Shown one piece after another: positions 24,191 through 36,500 of a stretch of DNA of 64,000 nt. The stretch covers positions 65,322,123-65,386,122 of the forward strand of contig OZ022503.1 of the NCBI GenBank assembly GCA_963989385.1, written 5' to 3'. Made by a program: the position numbers and the translations under genes. Positions within the stretch are counted from its first letter, which is position 1; each line of letters begins with the position of its first letter. The notes under the pieces are model-generated. The model made no database searches. It was given only the letters and a program-made list of their open reading frames with translations, and was not told the origin of the DNA. The stretch comes from Ctena decussata (lineage: Eukaryota > Mollusca > Bivalvia > Lucinida > Lucinidae).

Positions 24191-24381
24191 CGTTCGCGAA
24201 TGGCCGGAATCTCAATAAGAAAGATAAAAAAGTTGATGTTGTTATTTTATTTAGATTTAGGTTCAATTTAGAATTTTGTGAGTATTGTATCTGCTGTGAA
24301 ATTTGCAAAAACATTGATTTAAGTGTTTGATGATAATTATGAGGGATTATATGATGAATAATGAAGTATGATTAAAGATGA

Positions 24382-26525
24382 TCAAAATGAGGTTTTCAGA
24401 AGCCCTGCTCGGAATGATACGAGGTCTGGGCTAACGTGTATGTCAGGTGGAAGGTTGTTCCAGATTTTAGCTGTACGGTGGAGGGGGGGGGGGGAGGGAA
24501 TGAGTACCTATGTGAGTCAATCCGTGAAAAGGGGAAGGTGAATCTGTGTCTCAGGAGGGTTGTATGGATTTAGGAAGAGAAATTTTGACTAGGTTGTGAT
24601 GAATTCTATAAAGCATAACCAGGGACGAAATTTTTCTTTTCTCTAATGTAGGCAGGTTTAATTTTGACAGCGTGGAGCTAACACTGCTTGTATAGCTGTA
24701 ATCATCAAAAATAAATCTTAAAGCTCTATGCTGGATCATTTCAATTTGGTAAATGTACTTTTTCTGCCAGTGGTCCCAAACTGATGCAGCATACTCGGTA
24801 AGAGGTCGAACATAGGTCTTATAGGCAATTTCTTTTAACTTACAGCTGCTGGTCTGGATTTTTATGAATTTTAAAGTATTATTTGCTTTTGTTGTAGCCT
24901 GGTTAATGTGTTTAGTCCATGACAAGTCCTGTGAGACAGTGACGCCTAAATATTTAACTGAACTGACTGATGCTAGGGTTTTGTCGTGGAGTATATATTT
25001 GAAAATAGTGAGTTTTCTCTTTTTTGTTATTCTCATCACCTCACACTTGTCTGGATTAAATGACATTAACCACTCCTTTTCCCATTTTTCTAGCTGGTGA
25101 GATCTGCTTGGAGGGCTTGACAGTCAGATTGATTTGAGATGGCGAGGTACTTGATCGTGTCATCAGCGAACAGCCTGATGTTACTGCGTATTGTGTCCGG
25201 CATGTCATTTATGTAAATTAAAAATAGGCAAGGGCCAAGAACAAAGCCTTGAGGAACACCAGACTGGACTGGACACGACCCTGATTCCTCGCCATCAAGG
25301 ACTACAAGCTGAGACCGGTTTGAAAGAAAAGAGCTTATCCATTTGAGGAACGAAATGTTTATTCCAATACGACGAAGCTTCAGCAACAATCTCTGATGGT
25401 CTACCTTATCAAAGGCCTTGCTGAAGTCCATAACAATCACGTCGGATTGCCCGCCTTCATTTAGTAAGCCAGAGAGGTCATGAGCACACTGGATGAGTTG
25501 GGTTTCGCAACTGAGTTTACTGCGGAAACCATGCTGATTGAAAAAATAAAAGATTGTGGTGGTCAAGATAGGTCATAATGTTAGAGGTAATTATATGCTC
25601 CAAAACTTTACAACAGATGCAAGTTAAGGATATGGGGCGATAGTTTTCTGCCTTCGTTTTTGGTCCTTTTTTATAGACTTGGGTCACTAAAGCATGCCGC
25701 CAGTCAACTGGTACTCTACCTTCATGAAGTGAGGAGTTGAAGATGTCACTAAGAATAGGAGCTACTTCAACATGTAGTTCTTTCAAGATACGAGAGGTTA
25801 TCCAATCTGGACCTGCAGCTTTCCCTGGGTTCAACTAAGAAAGTTGTTTTGACACTCCACAGATATTGATGGTAATGTCCGGCATGACTGGAGACATAAT
25901 ACAACGGGGCATTAAGAGCTCAGCAAGGTGTTTCAGTTTAAGAGGAACCAAGCTAGTGAAGGCTGATTGAAATAGATTGTTAAGTATATTGGCTTTATCA
26001 GTTGGCTTAGTGTAGGTGACCCCATTAGATTTGAGAGAGTTGATTTCCTTAGTGTCAGATTTTTTCTGTTTAATAAATGTCCAAAATCTCTTATTTGGTC
26101 TGGGGGTCTCCTCTGTACTTTCAGGTTGGTCTGTTAAGATGGTATGCAGGTGCTCATTATATGACTCACGAATGTTCCGTTGAATGGTGTGTTTCAACTG
26201 GGTAAATCTATTTTTAAGTATTCTACTAGACCTGTTTACTTTAAATTTGGCGTATAATTTGTCTCGCTTTCTCATGAGACGTTTAATATTACGGGTAATC
26301 CAAGGATGGCCATCTTTTGGGCTACACAGTTTTGTTGGGATGAATTTTTCTGACATGTCTTTTAGAGCTGTTTTAAACAATTTCCATTTGCCGTTTGGAT
26401 TTAGGTTCTGGGATAATTAAAAAAATGTTGACTGATAATTATGCATTTCGTTTTTAAAACTATTCCAGTCTGTGTTTTTATAGATTTTTACTGGTCTTTG
26501 CTTTTGCTTTTTCTTGCCTAATTTG
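24382..26525 (-). pseudogene. Non-LTR retrotransposon, reverse transcriptase ORF with frameshifts
   Basis: Read from 26525 down: KIYKNTDWNSF, a stop or frame change near 26415, PWITRNIKRLMRKRDKLY, NKRFWTFIKQKK, a frame change at about 25834, NPGKAAGPDWI, ENYRPISLTCICCKVLEHI, a frame change near 25540, FRSKLSCETQLI, DFSKAFDKVDH, QSGVPQGFVLGPCLF and RLFADDTIKYL (catalytic FADD). A frame change follows near 25085, then KYLGVTVSQDLSW and YRIHHNLVKIS. A poly-C interruption (24482-24497) precedes AKIWNNLPPDIH and a stop near 24382. Nearly the whole RT domain is recognisable; the endonuclease is missing. Confidence 0.88.
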
Positions 26526-26729
26526 ATGTTTATTTTATACTGTATGATATAGATATTTAAAATGCAATAACTATACATTTATTCGTAAATAAATGTTCGG
26601 CTTGGTTGAGAAATTAACTCAATCAGGCATATGCCCCCCGATGCTTATTTCAATCCCTCAGAATGAAATACTTGTTCTCAATAGATATATTACAATATTA
26701 TAATGTATGTACATGTATATTGTATATGT

Positions 26730-26731
<2 letters not shown>

Positions 26732-26765
<34 letters not shown>
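26732..26765 (+). repeat. (GA)n microsatellite
   Basis: About seventeen uninterrupted GA units. Confidence 0.98.
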
Positions 26766-26768
<3 letters not shown>

Positions 26769-27304
26769 CTTTGATTAGTAACATGTATTGTTGTACTAGT
26801 ATATATATGTAGCTTAACAGAGGCCCTAAAGGGAAATTGGTTCAGTAATTGAGTCACCCTTTTCACAATTTTCCACGGTTGCATGCCCCTCCACCCTAAC
26901 CTATAGCGAGGTTTCGCATCTTCGGTGCTAAATTTTGCTGCACCAAAACGAAATAATATGGCTACGCCTTGTGTGTGTGGGTGTGTGTGGGTGTGTTTTA
27001 ATCGTCAAAATTGTCAGTATTTACATCTATTTTTTATACTGTATGAATGGAAAGGGGTTAAACATAATAATGACTGGACCCAGGCTAGTGGGCTCAGTCT
27101 CTTCGTATCAGAGTCTTCCAAGAGAGACACATTTCAGCATTGTTACGAGAAAACCAATGCAACACTGTTTACCTGGAGTTCTCCACTCACTTTAAAGCCT
27201 ATGAATACTTATAATTCAAAGTGATAGGTTAAAGAGATGCCTCTGGTAATCCTTTGTATTATCATCACCTCTTTTAAGACTGGAAGCCCGTTTTGGGGAC
27301 ATAT

Positions 27305-27370
27305 GCAAACAGTGCAGACCCAGTTCAGGCGCCGCAGACCACGGCGTCTGATCAGGGTCAACACTGTTTG
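27305..27370. repeat. 66-bp hairpin, same family as 1894-1960
   Basis: CAAACAGTGCAGACCCAGTT at the left pairs with AACACTGTTTG and CTGATCAGGGTC at the right, with mismatches. The centre is GGCGCCGC / GCGTCTG. Confidence 0.6.
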
Positions 27371-27517
27371 TTCTATGCAAAATACAATATTAAGCATCCA
27401 CCAGAAAGCCCTAAAACTAGAAACAGACTCATCAAATGATTAGAACAGACAAGTCCACTGGTCGGAAAAGGGTAAATTATTGCATTACTTATGTGTTTAT
27501 TCTGAAGGAAATAACTA

Positions 27518-28100
27518 TACTCAACCGAATTAAAAAACGCAACACCTATTTTTTTTCAATATTCCATAGCTCATGCCATATGCAGACCATTTTCAGATTA
27601 ATTTTGAAGTCAACAGGGATTAATGTTTACTGTCCCAGAAATTCAGTTCTGTTGATAAAACGGTTCACGCTTGAGAGACCACTACAAAGACCTACCCGAT
27701 TTTCAAAAGTCTCAATAAGGGATATATCTTCCAAGGCGCTTGGAATGTTGCATGCTGATGTAAGCCCACGGTTGGAATCCAAGTATTTCCGTTACCACCT
27801 ATCAATGTTTTTTTAGACTTGTAGACAGAGTTCGGCTCACTTGGGAGACCATAGATTATCATAGACCCTGTGCTCGATGCGACGCATACATCCTGTCACG
27901 CGATAGGCCTCTTTTTGAAACTTGTGAAAAACGGGTCGCTATAAGTAGTGCTCTCTCAAGCGTAGACCATTTCATCAACAGAACTGAATTTCTGGGACAG
28001 TAACCATTAATCGCTATCCACTTAAGAAAATAATCTGCATAAGACTTGAGCTACAGAGTATTGGATAAATTAAGTGTTACGTTTTTAATTCGGTCGAGTA
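27518..28100. mobile_element. 583-bp inverted-repeat element with TA flanks
   Basis: Ends TACTCAACCGAATTAAAAAA and, inverted at the right, TACTCGACCGAATTAAAAAC, each next to TA (27516-27517, 28101-28102). The arms stay similar for about 190 bases, including TACTGTCCCAGAAATTCAGT in both (27629; inverse near 28003). TA duplication fits Tc1/mariner-like mobilisation. No transposase. Confidence 0.8.
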
Positions 28101-28216
28101 TATTTTAGAAATCATAGCACAAGATTTTCTTTAAAAAATCCCCAAAATCTAGAGCCGTCTTCTAGATTTCTGGAATTGTTTTGGAAGAAATAAACCTCCT
28201 TCTTATAACCGACAGA

Positions 28217-28479
28217 GAGGCACCGTAGTCGAGTGGTTAGAGTGGCTCGGTTATTGTGCAGAAAGTCACCGGAAGGTCGTGAGTTCGCGGCTCACCGTCG
28301 CCCTCCGACGACTGGAAATGGGTACCTTTTTCGAATCAGGGAAGGATAAGGCAGCGAAAGGAGAGAGATGGGCTACGCCTATCATCAGCTGTGCCGAAGA
28401 TACAGTGTGTCTCTTACCCCCACTGCCCCTTCGGCTATTTGGCGGTGGGAAACCTTTACTTTTACCTTTTTACCTTACA
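28217..28479 (+). mobile_element. tRNA-derived SINE, family A, copy 2
   Basis: Same family as 3799-4069, with head GTAGTCGAGTGGTTAGAGTG, the same body and an ACCTTTACTTTTACC tail. TTATAACCGA before and TTACAACCGA after look like a target-site duplication with one change. Confidence 0.78.
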
Positions 28480-29184
28480 ACCGAATAAATACGGTACTAA
28501 TGGTAAAGCAGTCATATCTTTGCGGAGAAATAAACAGGAATAAGACAATTTCTGCAAACCTTTTATTATGCAATATAAAACTGTCTCCTTAATCTTACCA
28601 TGAGTATTAACAATACAAATAATGACATGTCACACATGTATGCCATATCGTAAACAAGACAGTTTAAAGTATATTCTAAAACTATGTGGCAGCATTTTAT
28701 GTGCAAACTATTACCTTTTCAAACGGTTAAAACTAATTCATTGCATAGTTTTATCGGGGTGGGGGATGGGGGAGGGGTTATACAACAAAAAATCATTCCA
28801 ATAAACGCTTCCGCTTTTACAAACTCCCCTTTTCGTTTATTTTCGAAAACAAAGTGTATGTTAATTGAAACAAAACCTTGCATAATCTCAAGCATTAAAT
28901 CATTTTATATAATAGACACAGAATGCGCATTACTGCTGTCTTAAACAATGTATGTTGAGCACATGATCCATCAGCTGTTTCATGAAATTGTCAGCTATTT
29001 CAGTGAAATTAACTCACACTCCTATTTTTACACTTTTAAAGGCAACCAAGTGTTTTGTTGGAAGTGTTCCCAACAAGATACTGACTTTAAAATTTGGTAA
29101 ATGTATACTGGTAACTGAAACATTTTTGAAGTCTGAATACTGTACTATCCCGGTATTCTAGGTCTGCTATATAAGAGAACGTTA

Positions 29185-29447
29185 CTGAAAAGATCCAAGC
29201 AGCCTTTGGAGAATATGACGAACTCCTGATCATGGTCAAGAAAGTGAAACTTAACTTTACTAAGGTGGTTTTGGCCACATCTTAAGGTCTTATGGCTTAG
29301 CAAAGACGATTTTACAGAAAACAGTAAAAGGAAAAAGAAAAATAGGTAGACAGAAGAAGAGATGGAAGACAATATAAAAGAGTGGACATGGATGGAATTT
29401 GCTCCAACAACCTTGCAAGGTTATGGGATATACTAGACTAGACTAGA
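29185..29447 (+). pseudogene. 3' fragment of the same RT family as 18790-19990
   Basis: It starts at AAGATCCAAGCAGCC (KIQAA), continues through GEYDELL-like sequence and a GRQKKRWKTI-like stretch with a frameshift, and ends after AAGGTTATGGGAT in a short ACTAG pentamer tail (about 29430-29447). It is heavily degraded. Confidence 0.7.
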
Positions 29448-29517
29448 CTAGCCAGCACATACACAACACTAGAACAACTTCAATGCAACGTCATGGCATC
29501 TAGAAACAAGTTGTAAA

Positions 29518-29635
29518 ACCCCATCGGACACATGACGTTCACATGACGTCACACCGATGTCGATGCGATGTGATGACGTCGCATCGACGTTGGTGCGTCG
29601 ATGCAACGTCATTTTGACGTCATGTGCCCGCTGGG
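29518..29635. repeat. ACGTCA-rich palindromic mini-element ending GTGCCCGCTGGG
   Basis: ACATGACGTTCACATGACGT at the left pairs with CATTTTGACGTCATGTGCCC at the right, with GATGCGATG/GCATCGACG in between. It is one of several short ACGTC/CGATG palindromes in the window. Confidence 0.55.
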
Positions 29636-29671
29636 ACCGTTTCAAAAATCAATCGCAAGTATTTGCAAAAT

Positions 29672-29907
29672 GAGCCGCGACACGAGAAAACCAACAAAGT
29701 GGTTGTGCACCCAGCGCAGACTCAGATCAGCCTGGGCATCCGCTAAGTCAGATCAGACACTTTGCTAAGCGCTTATAGGGTAGCTAAGGGTCTAAGCTAC
29801 CTCCATGCGGACAGTAAAGACTCTGATCAGACTGGGCGGATGCCCAGACTGATCTGAGTCTGCGCTGGGCGCACAACCACTTTGTTGGTTTTCTCGTGTC
29901 GTGGCTC
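29672..29907. mobile_element. 236-bp palindromic MITE, copy 2
   Basis: Begins GAGCCGCGACACGAGAAAAC and ends with its inverse, and the arms pair over almost their full length (AACCAACAAAGTGGTTGTG near each end). AAAT flanks both sides (29668-29671, 29908-29911). Exactly 236 bp. Confidence 0.92.
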
Positions 29908-29911
29908 AAAT

Positions 29912-31560
29912 GATCCTGTCAAATGCTACCAGTCAGTCTTAGAAATACACATTAAACTACAAAATCTGGAAAATGAAGGGTAAATATGAGTATTTGGAAT
30001 GTTAAAAAGAAACATAACAAATAACTGAAACATTCAAAAAGTAAGCATACATGTAAATATGTACAAAAATAAAGACAGAAATACATTTCATATATATAAG
30101 TAGTGGATTTCATTAATATCTTTGCACAATAATAATTTAGAGCTCCAGATTAGTTGGGGTTCCGTGGATAACTCTGAGATAATTTACTTATTTTTCAACA
30201 AAAACGTATGTTGTGACCTTTCATTAGAACCGTCTCAGAGAGTTTTAATGAGGGGGCACAACCTGTTTTCATGAAGAAGTATGGAATATTACTCATAAAT
30301 TATCCCTGTCTCCCCTTCTTATCTGTAGCACTGAATTCTTCTACATAAGTAGTGGATTTCGTTAATATCTTTGCACAATATTCACTGATGACGTTTACCG
30401 TAATAACATCGCATAGATGCAGCAATTATTGGTAATTGTCTCTTATTCTTTCATGCATTTCAACATCTTTTCAAAACATTTGATGTTTGGAAGAAGATAG
30501 TTAAAATACCATAAAGAACTAATGTGCGAGATACTATACGATACTAACGAGCATTTTTATCTTTTTTAACCGATAAATTAAAATACGATTTTTTCTCCAC
30601 TCCAGTCCTCTACCATAACACACAGGGTTTTATAAGACCTAGAATCCTATACAGCCTTCTGCTTCACATTGGGCTTTTGATTGGAGTTAATCATCCTCAG
30701 ATGCCATGATTTTTAAACTCCAAGGCTACCCGTTGTTACCCAACAATGGTCACTAGAACATATGTTTTAATCAAAAGGGCTGCATCTTACACGTACTGAC
30801 CCTTATCTTTACATCTTTACATACCATGTTACCCTGGCATGCCAAAAAGAAAAACAGAGTTAAAAATACCCTGTTACCTAAACTAGCTCAAAACAGTTAT
30901 TTTAGAAGCGCAGTTAATTTACCCTGGCATTTTATAAATTCTAAACATTGTCCCTTCCAAATGAGACCGAATTTTGGGTCTATCCTGTGGGGGAAATATT
31001 GTAAAGTTATCAAAAGTCATTTAAAAGGGTTTCACATCAATTTATAAGAAATAGTTCCAGTATTATGACAAGAAGTGTTTGCAGTATAAGTATTCTTTAG
31101 TAAAGCACATGTACGGATAAATATAGATATGCTATATGAGTGATGATGCACATAAAAGTATTTTCACATGTTCATTAAATCTCCACAAATAATAATAGGA
31201 CAAGCATCACTGATTATAAATATTTTCATAACTAATTAAACGGATTTCTGTGTCAAGCAATAACAATACATGCACTATACTTAAACAATTACCGTAGCAC
31301 ACACGTACCATATGCGTAAAGGGATTTCATTGGTAGATTTCACATACCTCACTGGGCACACAATGCCGAAACTGCGTCGTTACTACGTCGGTGCGGCATC
31401 GCATCAGACAATTTACTACCCAAAAGACTAGACGTTCTGGATCCAGTCTTGCTAATGCTTTAGCCAATGAAATTATTTTAGATTTTCCTTGTTACTTTTT
31501 CGGTGGTTGATAATGATGGGAACATACTTTACTGATTTTGCCAAAGGTATTCCATATGAG
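29912..31560. other. Unassigned AT-rich DNA
   Basis: Apart from the 35-bp repeat pair and a TGGGCACACAATGCCG/TGCGGCATCGCA palindromic patch at 31346-31440, nothing was recognised on either strand. Confidence 0.45.
30097..30382 (+). repeat. 35-bp direct repeat pair
   Basis: AAGTAGTGGATTTC then RTTAATATCTTTGCACAAT occurs near 30098 and again near 30347, about 249 bp apart. It could mark a small insertion or duplication. Confidence 0.5.
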
Positions 31561-31574
31561 GAAATCGGGATGAT

Positions 31575-31848
31575 TGATAGATTGATTGATTTTGTGCTTA
31601 ACGTCCACGATAAACAGCTGTGGTCATGTCGGGACGGTCAGTTAACCTAACCACACTATTCCTGGGCAGGCTTAGACCTCCTAGGCGGTTAACCAGTACT
31701 AAGTGCACATACTTTCGCCAGTAACTAACAACTGCCCTTCTTGAATCAGCGGAAGGAGAAACGAAAGTGTGTGGCCAGACCGGGTTTCGAACCCAGGACC
31801 TCTGACTTATGAGTCAGGTGCCCTACCGATTGCGCTACGCGGCCAGGC
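31575..31848 (-). mobile_element. tRNA-derived SINE with Met-tRNA-like head, 14-bp target duplication
   Basis: The minus-strand head (31775-31848) resembles a tRNA: GTAGCGCAATCGGTAGGGC as D-arm region, CTGAC/GTCAG around CAT, and CTGGGTTCGAAACCCGG as T arm. The body includes GGACGTTAAGCACAAAATC, and the 3' tail is ATCAATCAATCTATCAATC. GAAATCGGGATGAT is repeated perfectly on both sides (31561-31574, 31849-31862), so the insertion is recent. The acceptor stem pairs only partly, so this is a SINE and not a working tRNA gene. Confidence 0.9.
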
Positions 31849-32233
31849 GAAATCGGGATGATATAAGTCATACCGCAGACATTTGTTTAGTTAGTAAAGG
31901 AAATCTAGAATATTTCTTTACGTTCAGAAATGCCGGAAACGTAGTAACTTAACTGTCGTTAACGTAAGCTGATTATGACGTTTTTCTTACATTCCTGTGC
32001 ATAATTTTTATTGATAATCATTCTGAGGAATGCTTTGTTAGATTTTTACACTTATCTTGTAAACTAGAAGACCCATTATCTCTATCTATCACTTTGAACA
32101 GTGTTCCTTGTATTTTCATTGAAAAAGTATAGCGTTTCTATTTCGTGTGTATACAATTTGTTGGCCACGCTGACTCTAAAACGGTTAAGTTCAAAATGCT
32201 ATAATCTGAATAAATCGGATTTTATCGCAATAC

Positions 32234-32388
32234 AAATAGAGGATCTTACACGAGTGCCCGTGCATTATTGAATTTATTAAATGAGTTGGGGGAAATATGA
32301 GATGCGAGGCTATGCCGAGCATCTTATCGGTTTTCCCCAATGAGTTGAATTCAGTAATACAGGAACACGAATGCAAGATTCTATTTAT
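32234..32388. mobile_element. 155-bp palindromic element
   Basis: AAATAGAGGATCTTACACGAG at the left pairs with GCAAGATTCTATTTA at the right, and GAATTTATTAAATGAGTTGGGG pairs with CCCCAATGAGTTGAATTC. The TCTTACAC/GAGTG end is shared with the hairpin at 48090-48192, so both belong to one family. Confidence 0.7.
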
Positions 32389-33319
32389 CATATGACACTA
32401 AAATCGCATCTTATTAGAAAATTTTGCACTAAAACGTCACGATTTCGCCATTAGAAAACGCGAACTTTTATGGACGTCAACACACAACGTTACAACGTAA
32501 TTTGCATATTTAATCCACTAGTTGATTATCGTTTTTAATGCATGGTTTTATTACACTCTCAGATGCGACGTCATATGATAAAACATTATATGCACAGCTT
32601 TGGTACATCTACAATATTAGTTCAGTGTCTTAGAATATTTCAAACAAACTCTGGAATACTTCATGATAATTCTTTGCATGGAGTGACTAAGTTTTAAACT
32701 CTCAATGCATTCAAAATATTGATTTTTATCTCCAGCAAAACGTCTTACTAGCATATTCAGTTGTGTCCACAATGTTCCTTCAAATCCAGTCTAACTAAAG
32801 AGAGAAAAAAGCTGATGACATGAAAGTTGGTTCCCTTTGAGAAATGACAGAAAAAATGGAGATATACCCAGTCACTTCAACGTTCTCATGCGACTGCATA
32901 TTTGTGTACGCTAAACAGATCCTCTCAGCCGGCACATGGCGTCTCAATGACGTCATGTTTACAACGATGCGACATAACAACGTCGCATAGACGTCAGTAT
33001 CACATCTTTTCGATGTCATGCGCCTGCATTGCTCTGCCTTTAGCTATACGTTTGTCATGACAAATGAACTACCGATGCATACAAGAAGGAATTTGATGAA
33101 GTTGCCCAGACTGGCATGCTGATCACCATTTCCATGTTTAGAAATTTCGTACGTCTCCATTTTTCGTTAGGTCATGCTAGTAAACCAAGTTGAAACATGA
33201 ACAACACAACAATGAAAAATGATATGTAATCTGTGAGAGTATAAAATTGCAATATCTTTGCATAGTATATCACGTGCGCTGCTTGGTTTGAGCAACTATA
33301 TATATAAATTGGTCCTATT
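32389..33319. other. Probable 3' flank or UTR side of the receptor gene
   Basis: It lies directly downstream of the receptor stop codon on the minus strand. AATAAA-type signals on that strand are sparse; TTTATT at 32547-32552 is the best seen. It contains the palindromic patch at 32934-33015. Confidence 0.4.
32934..33015. repeat. ACGTCA-rich palindromic mini-element
   Basis: GGCACATGGCGTCTCAATGACG at the left and TCTTTTCGATGTCATGCGCC at the right are inverse-like, and ACGATGCGAC / GTCGCATAGACGTC pair in the centre. Confidence 0.5.
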
Positions 33320-33545
33320 TTACACTTCTGGTCCCTTCAGCTGTTCCTGTCGCCAGGAGTCCGTTGTCAGGACAACGTCATCTTGGCTGATGGCAATATC
33401 ACTCTGCTCTGGTAGCGGCTCTTGTGACCCTATTTGAATTTTGGTCTTGTACATGGGATTGATGTACCCAGTGTCCAGTGGCTCCGGCCCATTACTGTAG
33501 CCGGAAGGCTGATAATCATTGGCATTACTGTATGGGTTGTCCTCT
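33320..33545 (-). CDS. Last coding exon: cytoplasmic tail part 2, stop codon
   Basis: 226 bp from a phase-2 acceptor (TATATTACAG) to TAA at 33320-33322. The 74-residue end of the tail is acidic and tyrosine-rich. Visible motifs are [14 protein letters not shown] and GYINPMYK, that is YxN three times (the SH2-binding class favoured by GRB2) and a second NPxY (NPMY). Open frame upstream of 33545 is intron read-through and is not counted. No strong AATAAA was found close to the stop; a TTTATT on the plus strand at 32547 is the nearest candidate polyadenylation signal noticed. Confidence 0.85.
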
Positions 33546-36500
33546 CTGTAATATAAATGGAGCCCTACGTGAGAAAATGTACAAAAGGAAGCATACGAAC
33601 CAATCAAATATTGGCAGGAAGGCTAGATAGCTAGCTGCATGTGCCATAAGGCAGGCAACATTAGTGCTATGTGTGATCAAGCCAAGACAACCAACCAGCG
33701 TATCCTTGCAAAACCTTAATAGGATATTACAGTTTTTGTTTCATAAATTCTTCAGAACCCAGTCTTCGCTGCTAATACGTTTCTATAACAATAAAAATTA
33801 AAATCTTAAAAAGTTCCTTCAAGAGCAGTTCCAAAAGACCGGTTTTCTCATGGCACTGTTACATTTTCTTTTCATTTAAGGTATATGGCGACATCGCATG
33901 GGTTTGGCACCTTTTTTAACAAGAGAGACAATGTTCAACAGGATATAATTTGCTTCTCAAGAAGGTAACTTTAAGGAGAACTATTCAGAGAACTAGCTAG
34001 TCTTAAGGAAAAAAATAATAAGTCTCCTCTAGGACCAATGTGTTATGCAACCTCATCAGTAAATAGTATGGAAAGTCAAAAGCGTTAATCCCTCGCCAGA
34101 CTTGATATGCCTGGACTTCATGACTTACAGAATACGTCATATGGATGCACATTCAATATGATCACACCAGCATGGAAATAACTGCCACCACTTTCACAGG
34201 GGATTATTCTTAGACAATTTGCTCTCTGTAGAATGCAAATTATTCTTTTAGAATTAGCCCCTCAGAAATGAATTCATCTTCCAAGGAAGCAAATACTTAT
34301 CCCTAAAATGTCTCCTTTTTGAAAAGGCGTCTACATCATGGGAGTGTGGCCATTCTCCTCAATCGAGTGTTTACACTGAGCAATGATGTCAGATTTCGTA
34401 TGCTGAATATGACAAAATAATGTGCATATATAGTAGGACACTTAAAAATAATTATTTTCCATTTGGAACAAATGGAAAATTAACTATTGTTATGTGTCCC
34501 AAAGTGTATACATATTAGGGTACCAACCTTGAATCATCCGTTACGTTTATATTTGCAGTCATATAGCCTGGATTCTCAATAGCAATGTCTGAAGTGCTGT
34601 ATTTGGCTGACGGACTTGAGCCAAATCTTCCTGGAAGTAATCGTCTGAAAGATAAAAATCAAATACTAAGTTCCACTACAGGGACTGATCCATTTATTAT
34701 TAACCATTTTTCATTCACTCGTGACCAGTCTTACTGCGCTAATTTAGCATTAAAAGTTGATTTTGAACTAGACCAAGTGAGCAGGGGCTCACGTATACCC
34801 CCGGCCAGCGCCAACCCCTAATTAAAACACATTTAATACAAAGCTTTAAAGAAAATGTTAATAAACAGACAGACAGGAGGACAATTTCAACCTAGAAGTT
34901 AACCTAGTAGCATTGAAAAAGGTTTTATTCAAGTATATTCAAAATATAAGCATAGAATATAACTGAACACAAAACTTTAACGCAAATGGTAAACAAATTT
35001 CTAAGTCTGACCTTGACCTTACGTCAGCAGCATCATCCAGATGATGAAAACTAATATCTATCTATCCTGTACTAACACTGAGCACATACGAACAAGTTAC
35101 AATTAAGTATTTCAGAAAAACCGAGAAAACGCAAAAACTTAACGCAAAACTTTAACGCTGCTATTGTACAAATTTCAAAGTCTGTGACCTTGACCCTAGG
35201 CCAGCAGCAGCATCTAGATGATGCAAATTAATCAGTTTCCATCCTCTACTAAAATAAGAAGCATAGAACAAGTTCAGGTTAAAAGAAGCAAAATCAAAAA
35301 CTTAAACACAAAACTTTAACTTACGTACGTACGGACGAACGGGCGAAGGGACGGAAAGACGGACAAACGGACGGAAAGACGAAAACTATATATCCCTCGA
35401 CATACTTCGTATGCAGGGGGTATAATCATCTTTAGACATAAAGTTCAGCAGCATTATAACAATGATAATAATTGATCGGAGCATAGAAAGGGATCTTAAG
35501 CCATGTTCGTACTGTTAAGACTTAAATCAACCTGCACATCTGGGTAAACTGATCAGGCTCTTTTTTTCAATATCTTAGATTTCTCTAGTTTCATACATTG
35601 CACATGGAATAAGGGAAAACTCTGATTAGTTTGTTTGGATGCGCTGAACGATTTTAGTGTGCATTTGCCATGAGGTAACCTTTCACACCTCATCAATAGG
35701 GATAAAATGAGCTCGATACGTGAAAAATAACAAAGTGGCATGTGCGCCACCCAAAGCTTCAGATCAGCCTGGGCATCCACCCAGTCTGATCAAAACATTT
35801 GCTGTCGACAAAGAGGTAGCTTAGACCCTAAGCTACCCTTTAAGCACACAGCAAAGAGTTCGATGTGACAGGGGGATGCCCATTTGCTGGGTGCATATGC
35901 CACTTTGTTGGTTTTGTCGTTTCGCGGCTAAAATCCAGTATTCCATGTGCATGCACAATACAATTCCACTATGAACGAAGACGGAACAGAATTAATCTCA
36001 AAATTACCGTCTCCTTTAACTTGGGCAGAACTATGTGCGTATATGACTCACATGCAACTATGTATAAAATGATCAAATTTGGAATCTTAAGTGATATAAA
36101 TGATAAAATCTAGCATACCAATGAAAACTTGATGTTGGGAATAGGGTTTGGGATCTGATTCTGTCAGTTCCTGAGATGTAGTTACTCTTTAAATTTGTCA
36201 TCTGAGTTGCGCTTAGTCATTCAGATTCAACAATCCTATATGGTACTTAATATGAAAAGGTTTGCTTCGACTTCATTTCACTGAACTACCGCCTAAACTG
36301 CCGTTCTTTTGTAGCAGGAAAAACATACTAATCACATCAAAACTGACAATTTAAATGGTATTGAAAATGATATTTTGTACATCAAATCTTTAATTTTAAT
36401 GATAGTTAATGAAACGAGTAAACAATTTACCTTTTATAAAGGATAACAAAGGCTACAACAGCAGCAACTATTATCAATAGAATGATGACACCAACCACGA

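Larger units (their letters stand above)
26526..27515. other. Unassigned; microsatellite only
   Basis: Contains the GA microsatellite, a GTGTGTGG-rich stretch near 26971-26996 and the hairpin at 27305. No coding signal seen. Confidence 0.45.

Noticed and set aside
31775..31848. Possible tRNA-Met gene on the minus strand
   Set aside because: Acceptor-stem pairing is poor, the anticodon loop is one base short, and it is the head of a SINE with target duplications.
33546..33607. Upstream start (MIGSYASF...) for the last receptor exon as a separate gene
   Set aside because: The frame crosses a clear TATATTACAG acceptor, and the part above it is intron.
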